Source of the DNA: an uncultured Oscillospiraceae bacterium
GTDB taxonomy: Bacteria > Bacillota > Clostridia > Oscillospirales > Acutalibacteraceae
Direction: 5' to 3'
Length of the DNA stretch: 48,997 bases
Assembly: GCA_900543555.1 (NCBI GenBank)
Contig: UQRL01000016.1
Coordinates: forward strand, 1 to 48,997
Shown here: in pieces, positions 22,772 to 31,411 of the stretch
Layout of the letters: each line of letters begins with the position of its first letter
Position numbering within the stretch: the stretch's first letter is position 1
Notes under the pieces: model-generated
The model's input: only the letters and a program-made list of their open reading frames with translations
Told to the model about the DNA's origin: nothing
The model's database searches: none
Position numbers and translations under genes: made by a program

Positions 22772-25495
22772 ATGAAACTGATTGTCCGCTATGGCAAGCC
22801 TTTTGTGGGCATTGTGCTGCTGTGCCTGGTGCTGCTGTTCGGCCAGGCCATGTGCGACCTAAGCCTGCCCAACTTGATGAGCGACATGGTGAATGTGGGC
22901 ATCCAGCAGAGCGGGATTGAGGAGGGGGCCCCAGAGGCCCTGCGCCAAGAGGGGATGGAGCTGCTTTTGGCCTTCGCCTCGGAGGAGGACCGCCAGCTGC
23001 TGGAGGAGAACTATTACACCATCGAGCCCGGCAGCAGCGAGGCCCAGCGCCTGTCGGAGGAGTATCCCATGGCGCGGGAAGAGGCTATCTGCGTGCTGCG
23101 GGAGGACCTGGCCGGGGAAGAGCTTCCGGAAGACAGCCAGGCCGGGAGCAGCGCGGCGGAGAGCGCGCTGGAGGAAAGCGGCCTTGCAAGCAGCCAGGCC
23201 GGGGACAGCGCCGGGGAGGAGGCCTCCCAGCAGGAGGAGCTCCAGGACGCTAAGGCCGCCCTGGACAGCGCCTACAGCCGGGCCAGCTACGCCATGCTGC
23301 TGTACCTGCAGCAGGCGGGGGAGAGCGGCGAGCTGGAACAGGCCGCGGCCCAGCTGGCCCAGGCCCAGGCGCCCTCCCAGCTGCCGGAGGCCGGGCTTGG
23401 GGAAGCGGCCAGCGGCATGGAGGGCGCCGTGGATGAGGGCTTTTTCCAGGAGGGGATGGACAGCGGCCTTTCCTCCGGCGAGGAGGAGGGCGGCCAGCCT
23501 TTGGTGCCCCAGCCCCGCGCCGGAGAGGGGGTCACCCTTTATGACAGCCAGCAGCCCGCTTATGGCCAAGAGGGCGCCAGCGCCTCTCAGGAGGAGGCCG
23601 GCCTCTCTCAGGAAACCGGCGAGCCTTCCAGCTGGGTGGGCGATGGGGAGGGGGAGAACCCCTCTGCCGGGCAGGACGCCTCCCAGCAGGAGGGCACGGG
23701 CTCTTCCTTTGACGTTTCCCAGGGCTTGGACAATGTGGACATGGACCAGCTTTACCAGCTGATCCCCCTGCTCTCCTATGTGCCCCAGGAGAGCATTCAG
23801 CAGGCCCAGGAGCAGGCCGCTTCCAGCGACTCTATGCTGGGGGGGCAGGTGGGCGTCACCCTGGCGCGGCTGTTTTACCAGGAACTGGGCGTGGACGTGA
23901 ACGCCCTTCAGTCCGGCTATATTTGGAACAAGGGCCTGCAGATGCTGGGGGTTGCTCTGCTGGGGGTTGCCGCCACGGTGCTGGTGGGCTTCTTCTCGGC
24001 CCGCATGGCCGCCACGGTGGGCCGCCGCCTGCGCCATGACCTGTTCGCCAAGGTGGAGAGTTTCTCCAATGGGGAGTTCGACCGGTTCTCCACCGCCTCT
24101 CTGATTACCCGCACCACCAACGACGTGCAGCAGATCCAAATGCTGATCACCATGGGCGTGCGGATGATCTGCTACGCGCCCATCATGGGCATTGGCGGCA
24201 TCATTTTCGCCGTGGGGAAGAGCGTTTCCCTCAGCTGGCTCATCGCGGCGGCAGTGGTGGTGCTCATTGGGCTCATCGCCGTGGCCCTGGCGGTGGCCCT
24301 GCCCAAGTTCAAATCTTTGCAAAAGCTCATCGACCGGTTGAACCTGGTCAGCCGGGAGGGCCTTTCCGGCATGATGGTGGTGCGGGCCTTTGGCAACGAG
24401 GGCTATGAGGAGCGCCGCTTCGACAAGGCCAACCGGGACCTGATGGAAACCACCCGGTTTGTCCAGCGGGTGATGAGCGGCATGATCCCCGCCATGATGT
24501 TTGTGATGAACCTGCTCTCCATCCTCATTGTGTGGGTGGGCGGCCACGCCATTGCCGAAAGCACCCTGCAGATCGGCGACATGATGGCCTTCATCCAGTA
24601 CGCCATGCAGATCATTTCCGCCTTTTTGATGATTGCCATGATGTTCATTATGGTGCCCCGGGCCAGCGTGTCCGCCGGGCGTATTCTAAAGGTGCTGGAC
24701 GCGCCCCTGGCCATTCAGGACCCCGAAAAGCCAGAGGCCCTCTCCAATCCCAAGGGCCTGGTGGAATTTAAGGATGTGTCTTTCCGCTATGGCGGCGCGG
24801 AGCACAATGTGCTGGAGCATATCTCCTTTGTGGCCAAGCCCGGGGAGACCACGGCCTTCATCGGGGCTACGGGCTCGGGCAAATCCACCCTGGTGAACCT
24901 GCTCCCCCGGTTCTACGACGTGACCGAGGGCTCCATCACCATTGACGGGGTGGACGTGCGCAGCCTCTCCCAGCACCGGCTGCGGGAGCTGATCGGCTAC
25001 GCCCCCCAGAAAGGGATGCTCTTCTCCGGCACGGTGGCGGAGAACCTGCGCTACGGCAAGGAGGACGCGGATGAGGAAGAGCTGAAAGCGGCCCTCTCCA
25101 CCGCCCAGGCCCTGGGCTTTGTGGAGGGGATGGACGAGGGCATCCAGTCCCCCATCTCCCAGGGGGGCGCCAACGTGTCCGGCGGCCAGCGGCAGCGGCT
25201 CTCCATCGCCCGGGCCCTGACCCGCAAGGCCCCCATCTATATCTTTGACGACAGCTTCTCCGCCCTGGACTTTAAGACCGACGCCGCCCTGCGGAAGGCC
25301 CTGGCCAAGGATACCGCCCAGGCCACGGTGCTGTTGGTGGCCCAGCGGGTGAGCACCATTATGCACGCCCAGCAGATCATTGTGCTGGACCAGGGGCGCA
25401 TGGTGGGCAAGGGCACCCACCAAGAGCTGCTGAAGACCTGCCCCGAGTACCGGGAGATTGCGGAAAGCCAGCTGCAAAAGGAGGAATTGGAATGA
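22772..25495 (+). CDS. ABC exporter half-transporter with a large extracytoplasmic insert
   Basis: A 907-residue TMD-NBD half-transporter, about 300 residues longer than usual. TM1 (about 10-30) is followed by the family segment DLSLPNLMSDMVNVGI. Then comes an insert to about residue 385, rich in Ser, Gln, Glu, Ala and Gly with few aromatics, before TM2 (NKGLQMLGVALLGVAATVLVG). Five further helices follow. The NBD has Walker A GATGSGKST near 698, signature VSGGQRQ near 802 and Walker B IFDDS near 824, with Asp in place of the catalytic Glu. It therefore supplies the degenerate half of a heterodimer with the next gene, which overlaps it by ATGA. I start at ATG 22772. BmrC/TM287-like multidrug or peptide export is the likely role. 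Confidence 0.87.
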   Translation: MKLIVRYGKPFVGIVLLCLVLLFGQAMCDLSLPNLMSDMVNVGIQQSGIEEGAPEALRQEGMELLLAFASEEDRQLLEENYYTIEPGSSEAQRLSEEYPMAREEAICVLREDLAGEELPEDSQAGSSAAESALEESGLASSQAGDSAGEEASQQEELQDAKAALDSAYSRASYAMLLYLQQAGESGELEQAAAQLAQAQAPSQLPEAGLGEAASGMEGAVDEGFFQEGMDSGLSSGEEEGGQPLVPQPRAGEGVTLYDSQQPAYGQEGASASQEEAGLSQETGEPSSWVGDGEGENPSAGQDASQQEGTGSSFDVSQGLDNVDMDQLYQLIPLLSYVPQESIQQAQEQAASSDSMLGGQVGVTLARLFYQELGVDVNALQSGYIWNKGLQMLGVALLGVAATVLVGFFSARMAATVGRRLRHDLFAKVESFSNGEFDRFSTASLITRTTNDVQQIQMLITMGVRMICYAPIMGIGGIIFAVGKSVSLSWLIAAAVVVLIGLIAVALAVALPKFKSLQKLIDRLNLVSREGLSGMMVVRAFGNEGYEERRFDKANRDLMETTRFVQRVMSGMIPAMMFVMNLLSILIVWVGGHAIAESTLQIGDMMAFIQYAMQIISAFLMIAMMFIMVPRASVSAGRILKVLDAPLAIQDPEKPEALSNPKGLVEFKDVSFRYGGAEHNVLEHISFVAKPGETTAFIGATGSGKSTLVNLLPRFYDVTEGSITIDGVDVRSLSQHRLRELIGYAPQKGMLFSGTVAENLRYGKEDADEEELKAALSTAQALGFVEGMDEGIQSPISQGGANVSGGQRQRLSIARALTRKAPIYIFDDSFSALDFKTDAALRKALAKDTAQATVLLVAQRVSTIMHAQQIIVLDQGRMVGKGTHQELLKTCPEYREIAESQLQKEELE

Positions 25496-27351
25496 GTGAG
25501 CCCAGACGCGCCCCCCACGGGGGCCCCCATCGCGGCCCCGTTATGGCGGGGGAAAAAGCCAAGAACTTCAAGGGCAGCTCCAAAAAGCTGCTGGCCTACC
25601 TGCGCCCCTTCTGGGTCCCCATGATCTTCGTCATGGTGTTCGCGGCGGCCTCCACGGTGTTCTCCATCGCCGGGCCCAAGGTGCTGGCCAAGGCCACCGA
25701 CGAGCTGGCGGCGGGCCTGATGCGCATGGTCACCGGCGAGGCCGGCGGCATCGACTTCGGCTACATCGGCGTGGTGCTGCTGGTGCTGGGGGGCATTTAC
25801 CTGCTCAGCGCCGGGTTCTCCTACGCCCAGGGCTTCATCATGGCCGGGGTCTCCGCGGACGTCTCCTACGGCCTGCGGGACGCCATTGAGAAGAAGATCA
25901 ACAAGCTGCCCCTGTCCTATTTCCACAGGGTGAGCCAGGGGGACGTGCTCTCCCGCATTACCAACGATGTGGACACCCTGACAAACTCCCTGAACCAGAG
26001 CATCACCCAGCTGATCACCTCGGTGTGCACCCTGGTGGGCGTGCTCATTATGATGCTCTCCATCAGCTGGCAGCTGACCCTGGTGGCCCTGTGCATCATC
26101 CCGGTTTCCCTGGCCTTTGTCATGGTCATCGTCAAGTTCTCCCAAAAGCACTTTAAAAACCAGCAGAAGTACCTGGGCACTGTCAACGGCCAGGTGGAGG
26201 AGATGTACGGCGGCCACCTGATCGTCAAGGCCTTTGGCCGGGAGGAGAAGGCGGTAGAGGCCTTCGAGCGGGAGAACGAAAAGCTCTATAACGCGGGCTG
26301 GAAGTCCCAGTTCCTCTCGGGCCTGATGATGCCCGTGATGAACTTTGTGGGCAACCTGGGCTATGTGGTCATCTGCATGGTGGGGGCCTCTATGGCTGCT
26401 GGCGGCACCATGACCATCGGCGGCATCCAGGCGTTCATCCAGTATGTGCGCAGCTTTACCCAGCCCATTAACCAGCTGGCCAACATCTCTAACCAGCTGC
26501 AGATGACCGTGGCCGCCGCCGAGCGGATTTTCCAGTTCCTGGGCGAGGCCGAGGAACCGGAGGAAGCGCCCAAGCTCCAGACTAAGGACCTGGACCTGCG
26601 GGGAGACATCGTTTTCGACCACGTGCAGTTTGGCTATGAGGACAGCGAGGACCTGGTCATCCGGGACTTTTCCGCCACGGTGAAAGCCGGGCAGAAGGTG
26701 GCCATTGTGGGGCCCACCGGCGCGGGCAAGACCACCATGGTCAAGCTCCTCATGCGCTTCCACGACCTGAAGGGCGGGCAGATCACCCTGGACGGCCACC
26801 CCATCACCGACTTCTCCCGCACGGATTTGCGCAGCCAGTTCGGCATGGTGCTGCAGGACGCCTGGCTGTACAGCGGCAGCATTCTGGAGAACATCCGCTA
26901 CGGCAAGCTCACCGCCACCGACGAGGAGGTGGTGCAGGCCGCCAAGACCGCCCAGGCGGACCACTTCATCCGCACCCTGCCGGGGGGCTACCAGATGGAA
27001 CTCAACGAGGAAGCCAGCAATGTGTCCCAGGGGCAGAAGCAGCTTTTGACCATTGCCCGGGCAGTGCTGGCGGGCTCCAAGGTGATGATCTTGGACGAGG
27101 CCACCAGCTCGGTGGACACCCGCACCGAGGTGCTCATCCAAAAGGCCATGGACAACCTGATGAAGGGCCGCACCAGCTTTATCATCGCCCACCGGCTGTC
27201 CACCATCCGAGAGGCGGACCTGATCCTCTGCCTGAAGGACGGGGACATTGTGGAGCAGGGCACCCACCAAGAGCTGATGGAGAAGAACGGCTTCTACGCA
27301 GAGCTGTACAACAGCCAGTTTGAAGCCTCTAAGGAAGAACAGGCCGGCTGA
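25492..27351 (+). CDS. ABC exporter half-transporter, partner subunit
   Basis: A 619-residue TMD-NBD protein of BmrD/YfiC type. Six transmembrane helices lie between about 30 and 335 (FWVPMIFVMVFAAASTVFSI, GYIGVVLLVLGGIYLLSAGF and others). The NBD has Walker A GPTGAGKTT near 405, a modified signature VSQGQKQ near 510 and Walker B ILDEATSSVD near 530 with the catalytic Glu. Its complete Walker B complements the Asp-substituted one in the preceding subunit, as in asymmetric heterodimers with one active ATP site. The start overlaps the first subunit's stop. The Arg/Pro/His-rich N-terminus (MSEPRRAPHGGPHRGP) is cytoplasmic. Confidence 0.92.
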   Translation: MSEPRRAPHGGPHRGPVMAGEKAKNFKGSSKKLLAYLRPFWVPMIFVMVFAAASTVFSIAGPKVLAKATDELAAGLMRMVTGEAGGIDFGYIGVVLLVLGGIYLLSAGFSYAQGFIMAGVSADVSYGLRDAIEKKINKLPLSYFHRVSQGDVLSRITNDVDTLTNSLNQSITQLITSVCTLVGVLIMMLSISWQLTLVALCIIPVSLAFVMVIVKFSQKHFKNQQKYLGTVNGQVEEMYGGHLIVKAFGREEKAVEAFERENEKLYNAGWKSQFLSGLMMPVMNFVGNLGYVVICMVGASMAAGGTMTIGGIQAFIQYVRSFTQPINQLANISNQLQMTVAAAERIFQFLGEAEEPEEAPKLQTKDLDLRGDIVFDHVQFGYEDSEDLVIRDFSATVKAGQKVAIVGPTGAGKTTMVKLLMRFHDLKGGQITLDGHPITDFSRTDLRSQFGMVLQDAWLYSGSILENIRYGKLTATDEEVVQAAKTAQADHFIRTLPGGYQMELNEEASNVSQGQKQLLTIARAVLAGSKVMILDEATSSVDTRTEVLIQKAMDNLMKGRTSFIIAHRLSTIREADLILCLKDGDIVEQGTHQELMEKNGFYAELYNSQFEASKEEQAG

Positions 27352-27365
27352 AAGGGAGGATCGGG

Positions 27366-27980
27366 ATGAAAGCGTTCCAAATTGTCACCATTGAAAGAGA
27401 ATACGCCAGCGGCGGCACCCAGGTGGGCAGGCTGCTGGGCAAGGCCCTGGGCGTCCCGGTCTACGGCCGGGAGATTCTGGAGATTGCCGCCCGGGAAAGC
27501 GGCACCACCCCAGAGTATATTGAGCAGCTGGAGGAGACGGACACCAACTCCCTGCTTTACTCCCTGGTGGCCATGGGGAAGACCTCCCTGGGCCAGCTGC
27601 CAGAGATCTCCCGCACGGACCAGCTCAACGTGCTGGAAGGGGAGATCATCCAAAGGCTGGCCCACCAGGGGCCCTGCGTGCTGGTGGGCCGGTGCGCGGG
27701 CTGGGTGCTGCGGGAGCGGGGAGATGTGCTGAACGTGTTTATCCACGCCAGCCGGGAAGAGCGCCTGCGCCGGGCCCGGGAGGAGTACGGCATTCCCGGG
27801 GATCACGCGGCCTCCACCCTGCACCGGTTTGACCACCGGCGCTCCCACTTCTACCATGTGAACACGGGCGGCTCTTGGCGGGAGCGGGACGGCTACCACC
27901 TGGTGCTGGACAGCGGCCTGCTGGGGGCGGAGTTCTGCGCCAAGATCCTGGAGGATGTGGTCCTCCGCAGCAGAGGTTGA
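27366..27980 (+). CDS. Cytidylate kinase-like family protein
   Basis: A 204-residue P-loop-type protein of the cytidylate kinase-like family common in clostridia. FQIVTIEREYASGGTQVGRLLGKALGVPVY at the N-terminus replaces the standard GxxxxGK loop of true Cmk with the family's 'REYxSGG' version. CVLVGRCAGWVL near 99-110 and an Arg-rich lid (HASREERLRRAREEYG) follow. The nucleotide substrate is unknown; these are paralogues rather than the housekeeping Cmk. It lies 14 bp after the ABC gene with a GGGAGG ribosome site, and six bases before the lipid kinase, so it is in the same operon. Confidence 0.82.
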   Translation: MKAFQIVTIEREYASGGTQVGRLLGKALGVPVYGREILEIAARESGTTPEYIEQLEETDTNSLLYSLVAMGKTSLGQLPEISRTDQLNVLEGEIIQRLAHQGPCVLVGRCAGWVLRERGDVLNVFIHASREERLRRAREEYGIPGDHAASTLHRFDHRRSHFYHVNTGGSWRERDGYHLVLDSGLLGAEFCAKILEDVVLRSRG

Positions 27981-27985
27981 GCCCA

Positions 27986-28867
27986 ATGGAAGCCTGGATT
28001 CTGGTGAACACCCACGCGGGCCGGCAGCGGGCCCGGCAGAACGGGGAGCAGATCCGCCGGGTGTTTGCCCTGGGCGGCGCCCGCACCCGCTTGGCCTATA
28101 CCGAGTCCCCCCAGGAGGGGGAGGCTTTTTTGGAACAGGCGGCCGCCGCCCAGCCGGACCTGCTGGTTTTCTGCGGGGGCGATGGCACCTTGAGCCATGG
28201 CATCAACTGCCTGGGAAGGCTGGGCGCCAAGATCCCCCTGGGCTATGTGCCCCTGGGCACCACCAACGACTTCGCCCGCTCCCTGGGGCTGCCGAAAGAG
28301 CCGGCCCGGGCGGCGGAGCAGATCCTTCACGGCAGCGCCCACCGGCTGGACCTGGGCCGCTTTGGGGACAGGGCGTTCCTGTATGTGGCGTCCTTTGGGG
28401 CGTTCACCCAGTCCTCTTACAAGGCAGAGCCCCGGGTGAAGGCGGCCTTGGGCCACCTGGCCTATGTACTGGAAAGCGTGCGGGAGCTGCCCTCCCTGCG
28501 GCCCCAGTCCCTTCGGGTGGAGGCTGGGGACGTCCGCTGTGAGGGGGAGTTCCTCTTCGGCGCGGTGACCAACACCCTGTCTGTGGGGGGCGTGGTCAAG
28601 CTGGACCCGGAGACTGTCCGCCTGGACGACGGCCTGCTGGAGCTGACCCTGGTGCGCATGCCCAAAAACCCGGTGGAGCTGGGCCAGGCGGTGCGCATGC
28701 TCCACCAGTGCAAATACGACGGGGGCCTGGTCATCCAGCAGCCGGTGAGGCGGGCGGTGTTCACCTGCCCGGAGCCCTTCCCCTGGTCCCTGGACGGGGA
28801 GTACGTCCCCGGCGGGGAGAGCATCCAGGTGGAAGCCCTTCCCCAAGTGCTGGAGCTCATGCTGTAA
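27986..28867 (+). CDS. Diacylglycerol kinase-family lipid kinase (YegS/BmrU type)
   Basis: A 293-residue cytoplasmic kinase. The nucleotide-binding site is FCGGDGTLSHGINCL near 57-71, and the second conserved motif is VPLGTTNDFARSLGL near 87-101. The C-terminal beta-sandwich ends in WSLDGEYVPGG, as in DgkB/YegS proteins. These phosphorylate diacylglycerol or related lipids, returning them to phospholipid synthesis. ATG 27986 follows a weak GAGG. The gene lies directly downstream of a BmrCD-like exporter; in Bacillus subtilis the homologue bmrU is also encoded beside a multidrug exporter. Whether it modifies a transported lipid is not known. Confidence 0.88.
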   Translation: MEAWILVNTHAGRQRARQNGEQIRRVFALGGARTRLAYTESPQEGEAFLEQAAAAQPDLLVFCGGDGTLSHGINCLGRLGAKIPLGYVPLGTTNDFARSLGLPKEPARAAEQILHGSAHRLDLGRFGDRAFLYVASFGAFTQSSYKAEPRVKAALGHLAYVLESVRELPSLRPQSLRVEAGDVRCEGEFLFGAVTNTLSVGGVVKLDPETVRLDDGLLELTLVRMPKNPVELGQAVRMLHQCKYDGGLVIQQPVRRAVFTCPEPFPWSLDGEYVPGGESIQVEALPQVLELML

Positions 28868-28920
28868 TCGCTGTCATGGAAGAAAGCGCCCCGCCTGGCG
28901 GGGCGGAAAGGAGCGGATGT

Positions 28921-29508
28921 ATGAATACCCCTCAACTGGAGACCCAACGCCTCATCCTGCGGCGCTTCACAGAGGCGGACCGGGAGGGCCTGTTCCGCAT
29001 TTTTTCCGACGGGGAAGCCAACCGTTTCCTGCCCTGGTTCCCGGTGAAAAGCCTGGAGGAGGCCCTGGCCTTTTACAAAGAGCGCTATGCCCCCGTGTAC
29101 GCCAAGGCCCAGGGCTACGCCTACGCTATCTGCCGCAAGGAGGACAACGTGCCCATCGGCTATGTCAACGGGGAGACAGAGGGCGCCCGGGACTTTGGCT
29201 ACGGCCTGCGCAAAGAGTTCTGGGGCCGGGGCATTGTCACAGAAGCCGCCCGGGCGGTGCTGGCCCAGATGGAGCGGGACGGCGTGCCCTTTGTCACCGC
29301 CACCCACGACCGGGAGAACCCCCGCAGCGGCCGGGTGATGCAGAAGCTGGGCATGGCGTACCGCTACTCCTACCGGGAGCAGTGGCAGCCCAAGGACATC
29401 TCTGTGGTGTTCCGCCTGTACCAGCTGAACCTGGACGGGGACAGCGCCCGGGTCTACCGGGGCTATTGGGACAGGTTTCCGGAGCACTTTGTGGAGGCAG
29501 AGCTGTAA
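28921..29508 (+). CDS. GNAT acetyltransferase, RimJ/RimL type
   Basis: A 195-residue protein of the ribosomal-protein-alanine acetyltransferase-like group. LETQRLILRRFTEADREGLF at 6-25 is the typical opening, and YGLRKEFWGRGIVTEAARAVLAQM near 97-120 is the acetyl-CoA-binding motif. NPRSGRVMQKLGMAY follows. It starts at ATG 28921 behind AAAGGAG; a GCCCCGCC-TGGC-GGGGC hairpin immediately precedes that site. The acceptor substrate is unknown. It is last in the exporter operon and is followed by a bidirectional terminator. Confidence 0.87.
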   Translation: MNTPQLETQRLILRRFTEADREGLFRIFSDGEANRFLPWFPVKSLEEALAFYKERYAPVYAKAQGYAYAICRKEDNVPIGYVNGETEGARDFGYGLRKEFWGRGIVTEAARAVLAQMERDGVPFVTATHDRENPRSGRVMQKLGMAYRYSYREQWQPKDISVVFRLYQLNLDGDSARVYRGYWDRFPEHFVEAEL

Positions 29509-29539
29509 AAAAGGGAGAGCCGCGGCTCTCCCTTTTTTT
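29507..29539. terminator. Bidirectional terminator
   Basis: A 20-bp perfect palindrome (29513-29532, arms GGGAGAGC and GCTCTCCC) with A-runs before and T-runs after. It serves the GNAT gene (+) and the symporter (-), whose stop overlaps its edge. Confidence 0.93.
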
Positions 29540-31029
29540 CATGCGTTTTCCGTTTTTTCGTAAAAGGCGGGGTTGGCGGCCCCGGCTTTCCAGCCGCGCT
29601 TGCGGGCCAGGGGGCTGACCCCCAGGCACAGCAGGAAGGACACCAGCATGGCCAGGCAGGCGTACAGCGGCCCGTTGGGGGTGGTGAAGCCCGAGGCCGC
29701 CGCCGGCACAAAGGCAGTGAGAAAGCCCCCCAGCATCCCCGCCCAGGCCCCGGCGCGGTTGACGCCTTTCCAGTACAGGGTGAGGACGTAGGGCGCCAGA
29801 AACGCCCCGGAGAGGATACCCCAGGAGTAGGACATCATCTCCAAAATAGGGGTGGGGTAGTTGGCGATGAGGTAGCTGAGCACCACAAAGGCCAGGCACA
29901 AAAGCCGGGTGACCGTGGCCAGGGTCCGCTCCCCCAGGCCCTTGAGCCAGCTGGCTTTAATCAAGTCCATGGAGACGGTGGAGCAGGCCGTCAGGGTGAT
30001 GCTGGAAAGGGTGGATACCGAGGCGGAGATCAGCAGCACCAAAATGACGCCGATAAGCAGGTTGGGCAGCCCGGCGGAGTTGAGCATCAGGGGGACAATG
30101 TAGTCCGTGCCGCCTTGGGGCAGGGTCTCCCCAAAGAACAGGTGGGAGAAGGACCCGATGAAGTAGCCGCCCCCCGCCACCAGCAGGGAGAAGAAGGTGG
30201 AGATGATTACCCCCCGGCTCACCTCCCGCTTGTCCCGGATGCCGTAGTACTTGTGCACCATCTGGGGCAGGCCCCAGGTGCCAAAGCTGGTCATCAGCAC
30301 GGTGGAGACCAGGGCCAGGGCGGAGGAACCGGACAGGGGGGACATCTGGTGGCTCTCCATGTAGTCCACCATGTTGGAGAAGCCCTGGGAAAGCCCGCCC
30401 ACCTGGGGGGACTGCACCACCAGCACAATCAGGGCCGCCACGCCCACCATCATGATGAATCCCTGGACGAAGTCCGCCTTCAGGGTGGCCATGTAGCCCC
30501 CCAGCACCAGCACCACCGCCGAGGCAATGGCGATAATCAGCATGCACACCGTCTCGTCGATGCCCAGGATCACCGAGCACACGCTGGTAAGGCCCTTGTA
30601 CACCGAGGCCGAGTAGGGGATGAGGAACACAAAGATGACCACGCAGGCAAACAGCCGCATGCCCGGGCTTTGGAAGCGCTTTTCAAACAGCTGGGGCATG
30701 GATTTGACATCGTGGCGGCGGGTCAGGTCCCGGGTGCGGTTGGCCAGCACCAGCCAGGCCAGCAGGGTGCCGAACACCGCGTTTCCCACGCCCACCAGCA
30801 CGCTCCACAGGCCGTAGCTCCACCCAGAGCCCCCCGAGTAGCCAATGAACATCACGGCGGAGAAGTAGGCTGTGCCGTAGGAGAGGGCGGAAATCCACGC
30901 CCCGGCGCTGCGGCCCCCCACCGTAAAGCCCGCCATGTCCGTGCCCTTGCGGGAGTACCAAACACCCACGCCCAGCATGAACAGGGCGTACACCCCAATG
31001 ACAACCCAAATGGTCACTTCCTTGCTCAA
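29539..31029 (-). CDS. Sodium:solute symporter (SSS family)
   Basis: A 496-residue membrane protein with about 13 hydrophobic segments. VGVWYSRKGTDMAGFTVGGRS near the N-terminus, GGYMATLKADFVQGFIMM and SASVSTLSSITLTACSTVSMDL are SSS-family hallmarks; the last resembles the Na2-site helix. The solute could be proline, pantothenate or another organic acid and cannot be fixed. Start choice: a GTG at 31038 lies only one base from the AAAAGGA ribosome site, too close to be used. TTG 31029 is ten bases away and I prefer it. Its promoter region holds a perfect 16-bp palindrome, so it is probably regulated. Confidence 0.87.
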   Translation of the reverse strand: MSKEVTIWVVIGVYALFMLGVGVWYSRKGTDMAGFTVGGRSAGAWISALSYGTAYFSAVMFIGYSGGSGWSYGLWSVLVGVGNAVFGTLLAWLVLANRTRDLTRRHDVKSMPQLFEKRFQSPGMRLFACVVIFVFLIPYSASVYKGLTSVCSVILGIDETVCMLIIAIASAVVLVLGGYMATLKADFVQGFIMMVGVAALIVLVVQSPQVGGLSQGFSNMVDYMESHQMSPLSGSSALALVSTVLMTSFGTWGLPQMVHKYYGIRDKREVSRGVIISTFFSLLVAGGGYFIGSFSHLFFGETLPQGGTDYIVPLMLNSAGLPNLLIGVILVLLISASVSTLSSITLTACSTVSMDLIKASWLKGLGERTLATVTRLLCLAFVVLSYLIANYPTPILEMMSYSWGILSGAFLAPYVLTLYWKGVNRAGAWAGMLGGFLTAFVPAAASGFTTPNGPLYACLAMLVSFLLCLGVSPLARKRGWKAGAANPAFYEKTENA

Positions 31030-31067
31030 TGTCCCCACATCCTTTTGCTTTTTAACTTTAAAGCTAA

Positions 31068-31131
31068 TATGCTTTAAAGCATAGGCGCATTAAAGTGAAA
31101 TGATTGTAGCATACCCGCGGGAAAAAGGCAA
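31068..31131 (-). promoter_or_regulatory. Symporter promoter with a perfect 16-bp operator palindrome
   Basis: On the minus strand TTGCCT (31126-31131), a 17-base spacer and TACAAT (31103-31108). TATGCTTTAAAGCATA (31068-31083) is perfectly palindromic and lies just downstream of the expected transcription start. A partial copy (ACTTTAAAGC) lies at about 31055-31064. This placement is typical of a repressor roadblock. Confidence 0.7.
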
Positions 31132-31321
31132 GGGCTTTTTCCGGGGCGTTTTTCCAAAAATGTGCCTATGTTTCTGTGGATTTTTCCCCAGCGGAGCGCG
31201 GGGATGGGGAAAACCGGTTTCTCCGCCGGCTGTCCGCGGCGTTTGGGGAACCGCCTTTGCGCCCATGGGGGGCGCGCCGTGGGGCTGGGCCCCGCTTTCA
31301 CAGTTTCTTCACGGCTTTTTC

Positions 31322-31350
31322 TTGCTTTTGCCACAGATTACGGGTACAAT
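31322..31350 (+). promoter_or_regulatory. Promoter of the two-component/HtrA operon
   Basis: TTGCTT (31322-31327), a 17-base spacer and TACAAT (31345-31350) lie 61 bases before ATG 31412. The ribosome site AAAGGGAGGG follows. The rest of the 31132-31321 gap is GC-rich with no gene seen. Confidence 0.75.
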
Positions 31351-31411
31351 AAATTAGAATTGGAAGTTCATACCTGTTTTCGATCAATATTTGGAAAGGG
31401 AGGGTTCCACC

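Noticed and set aside
22859..24547. 562-codon minus-strand frame
   Set aside because: Antisense to the ABC exporter insert and membrane domain; His/Gly/Leu-rich shadow without motifs.
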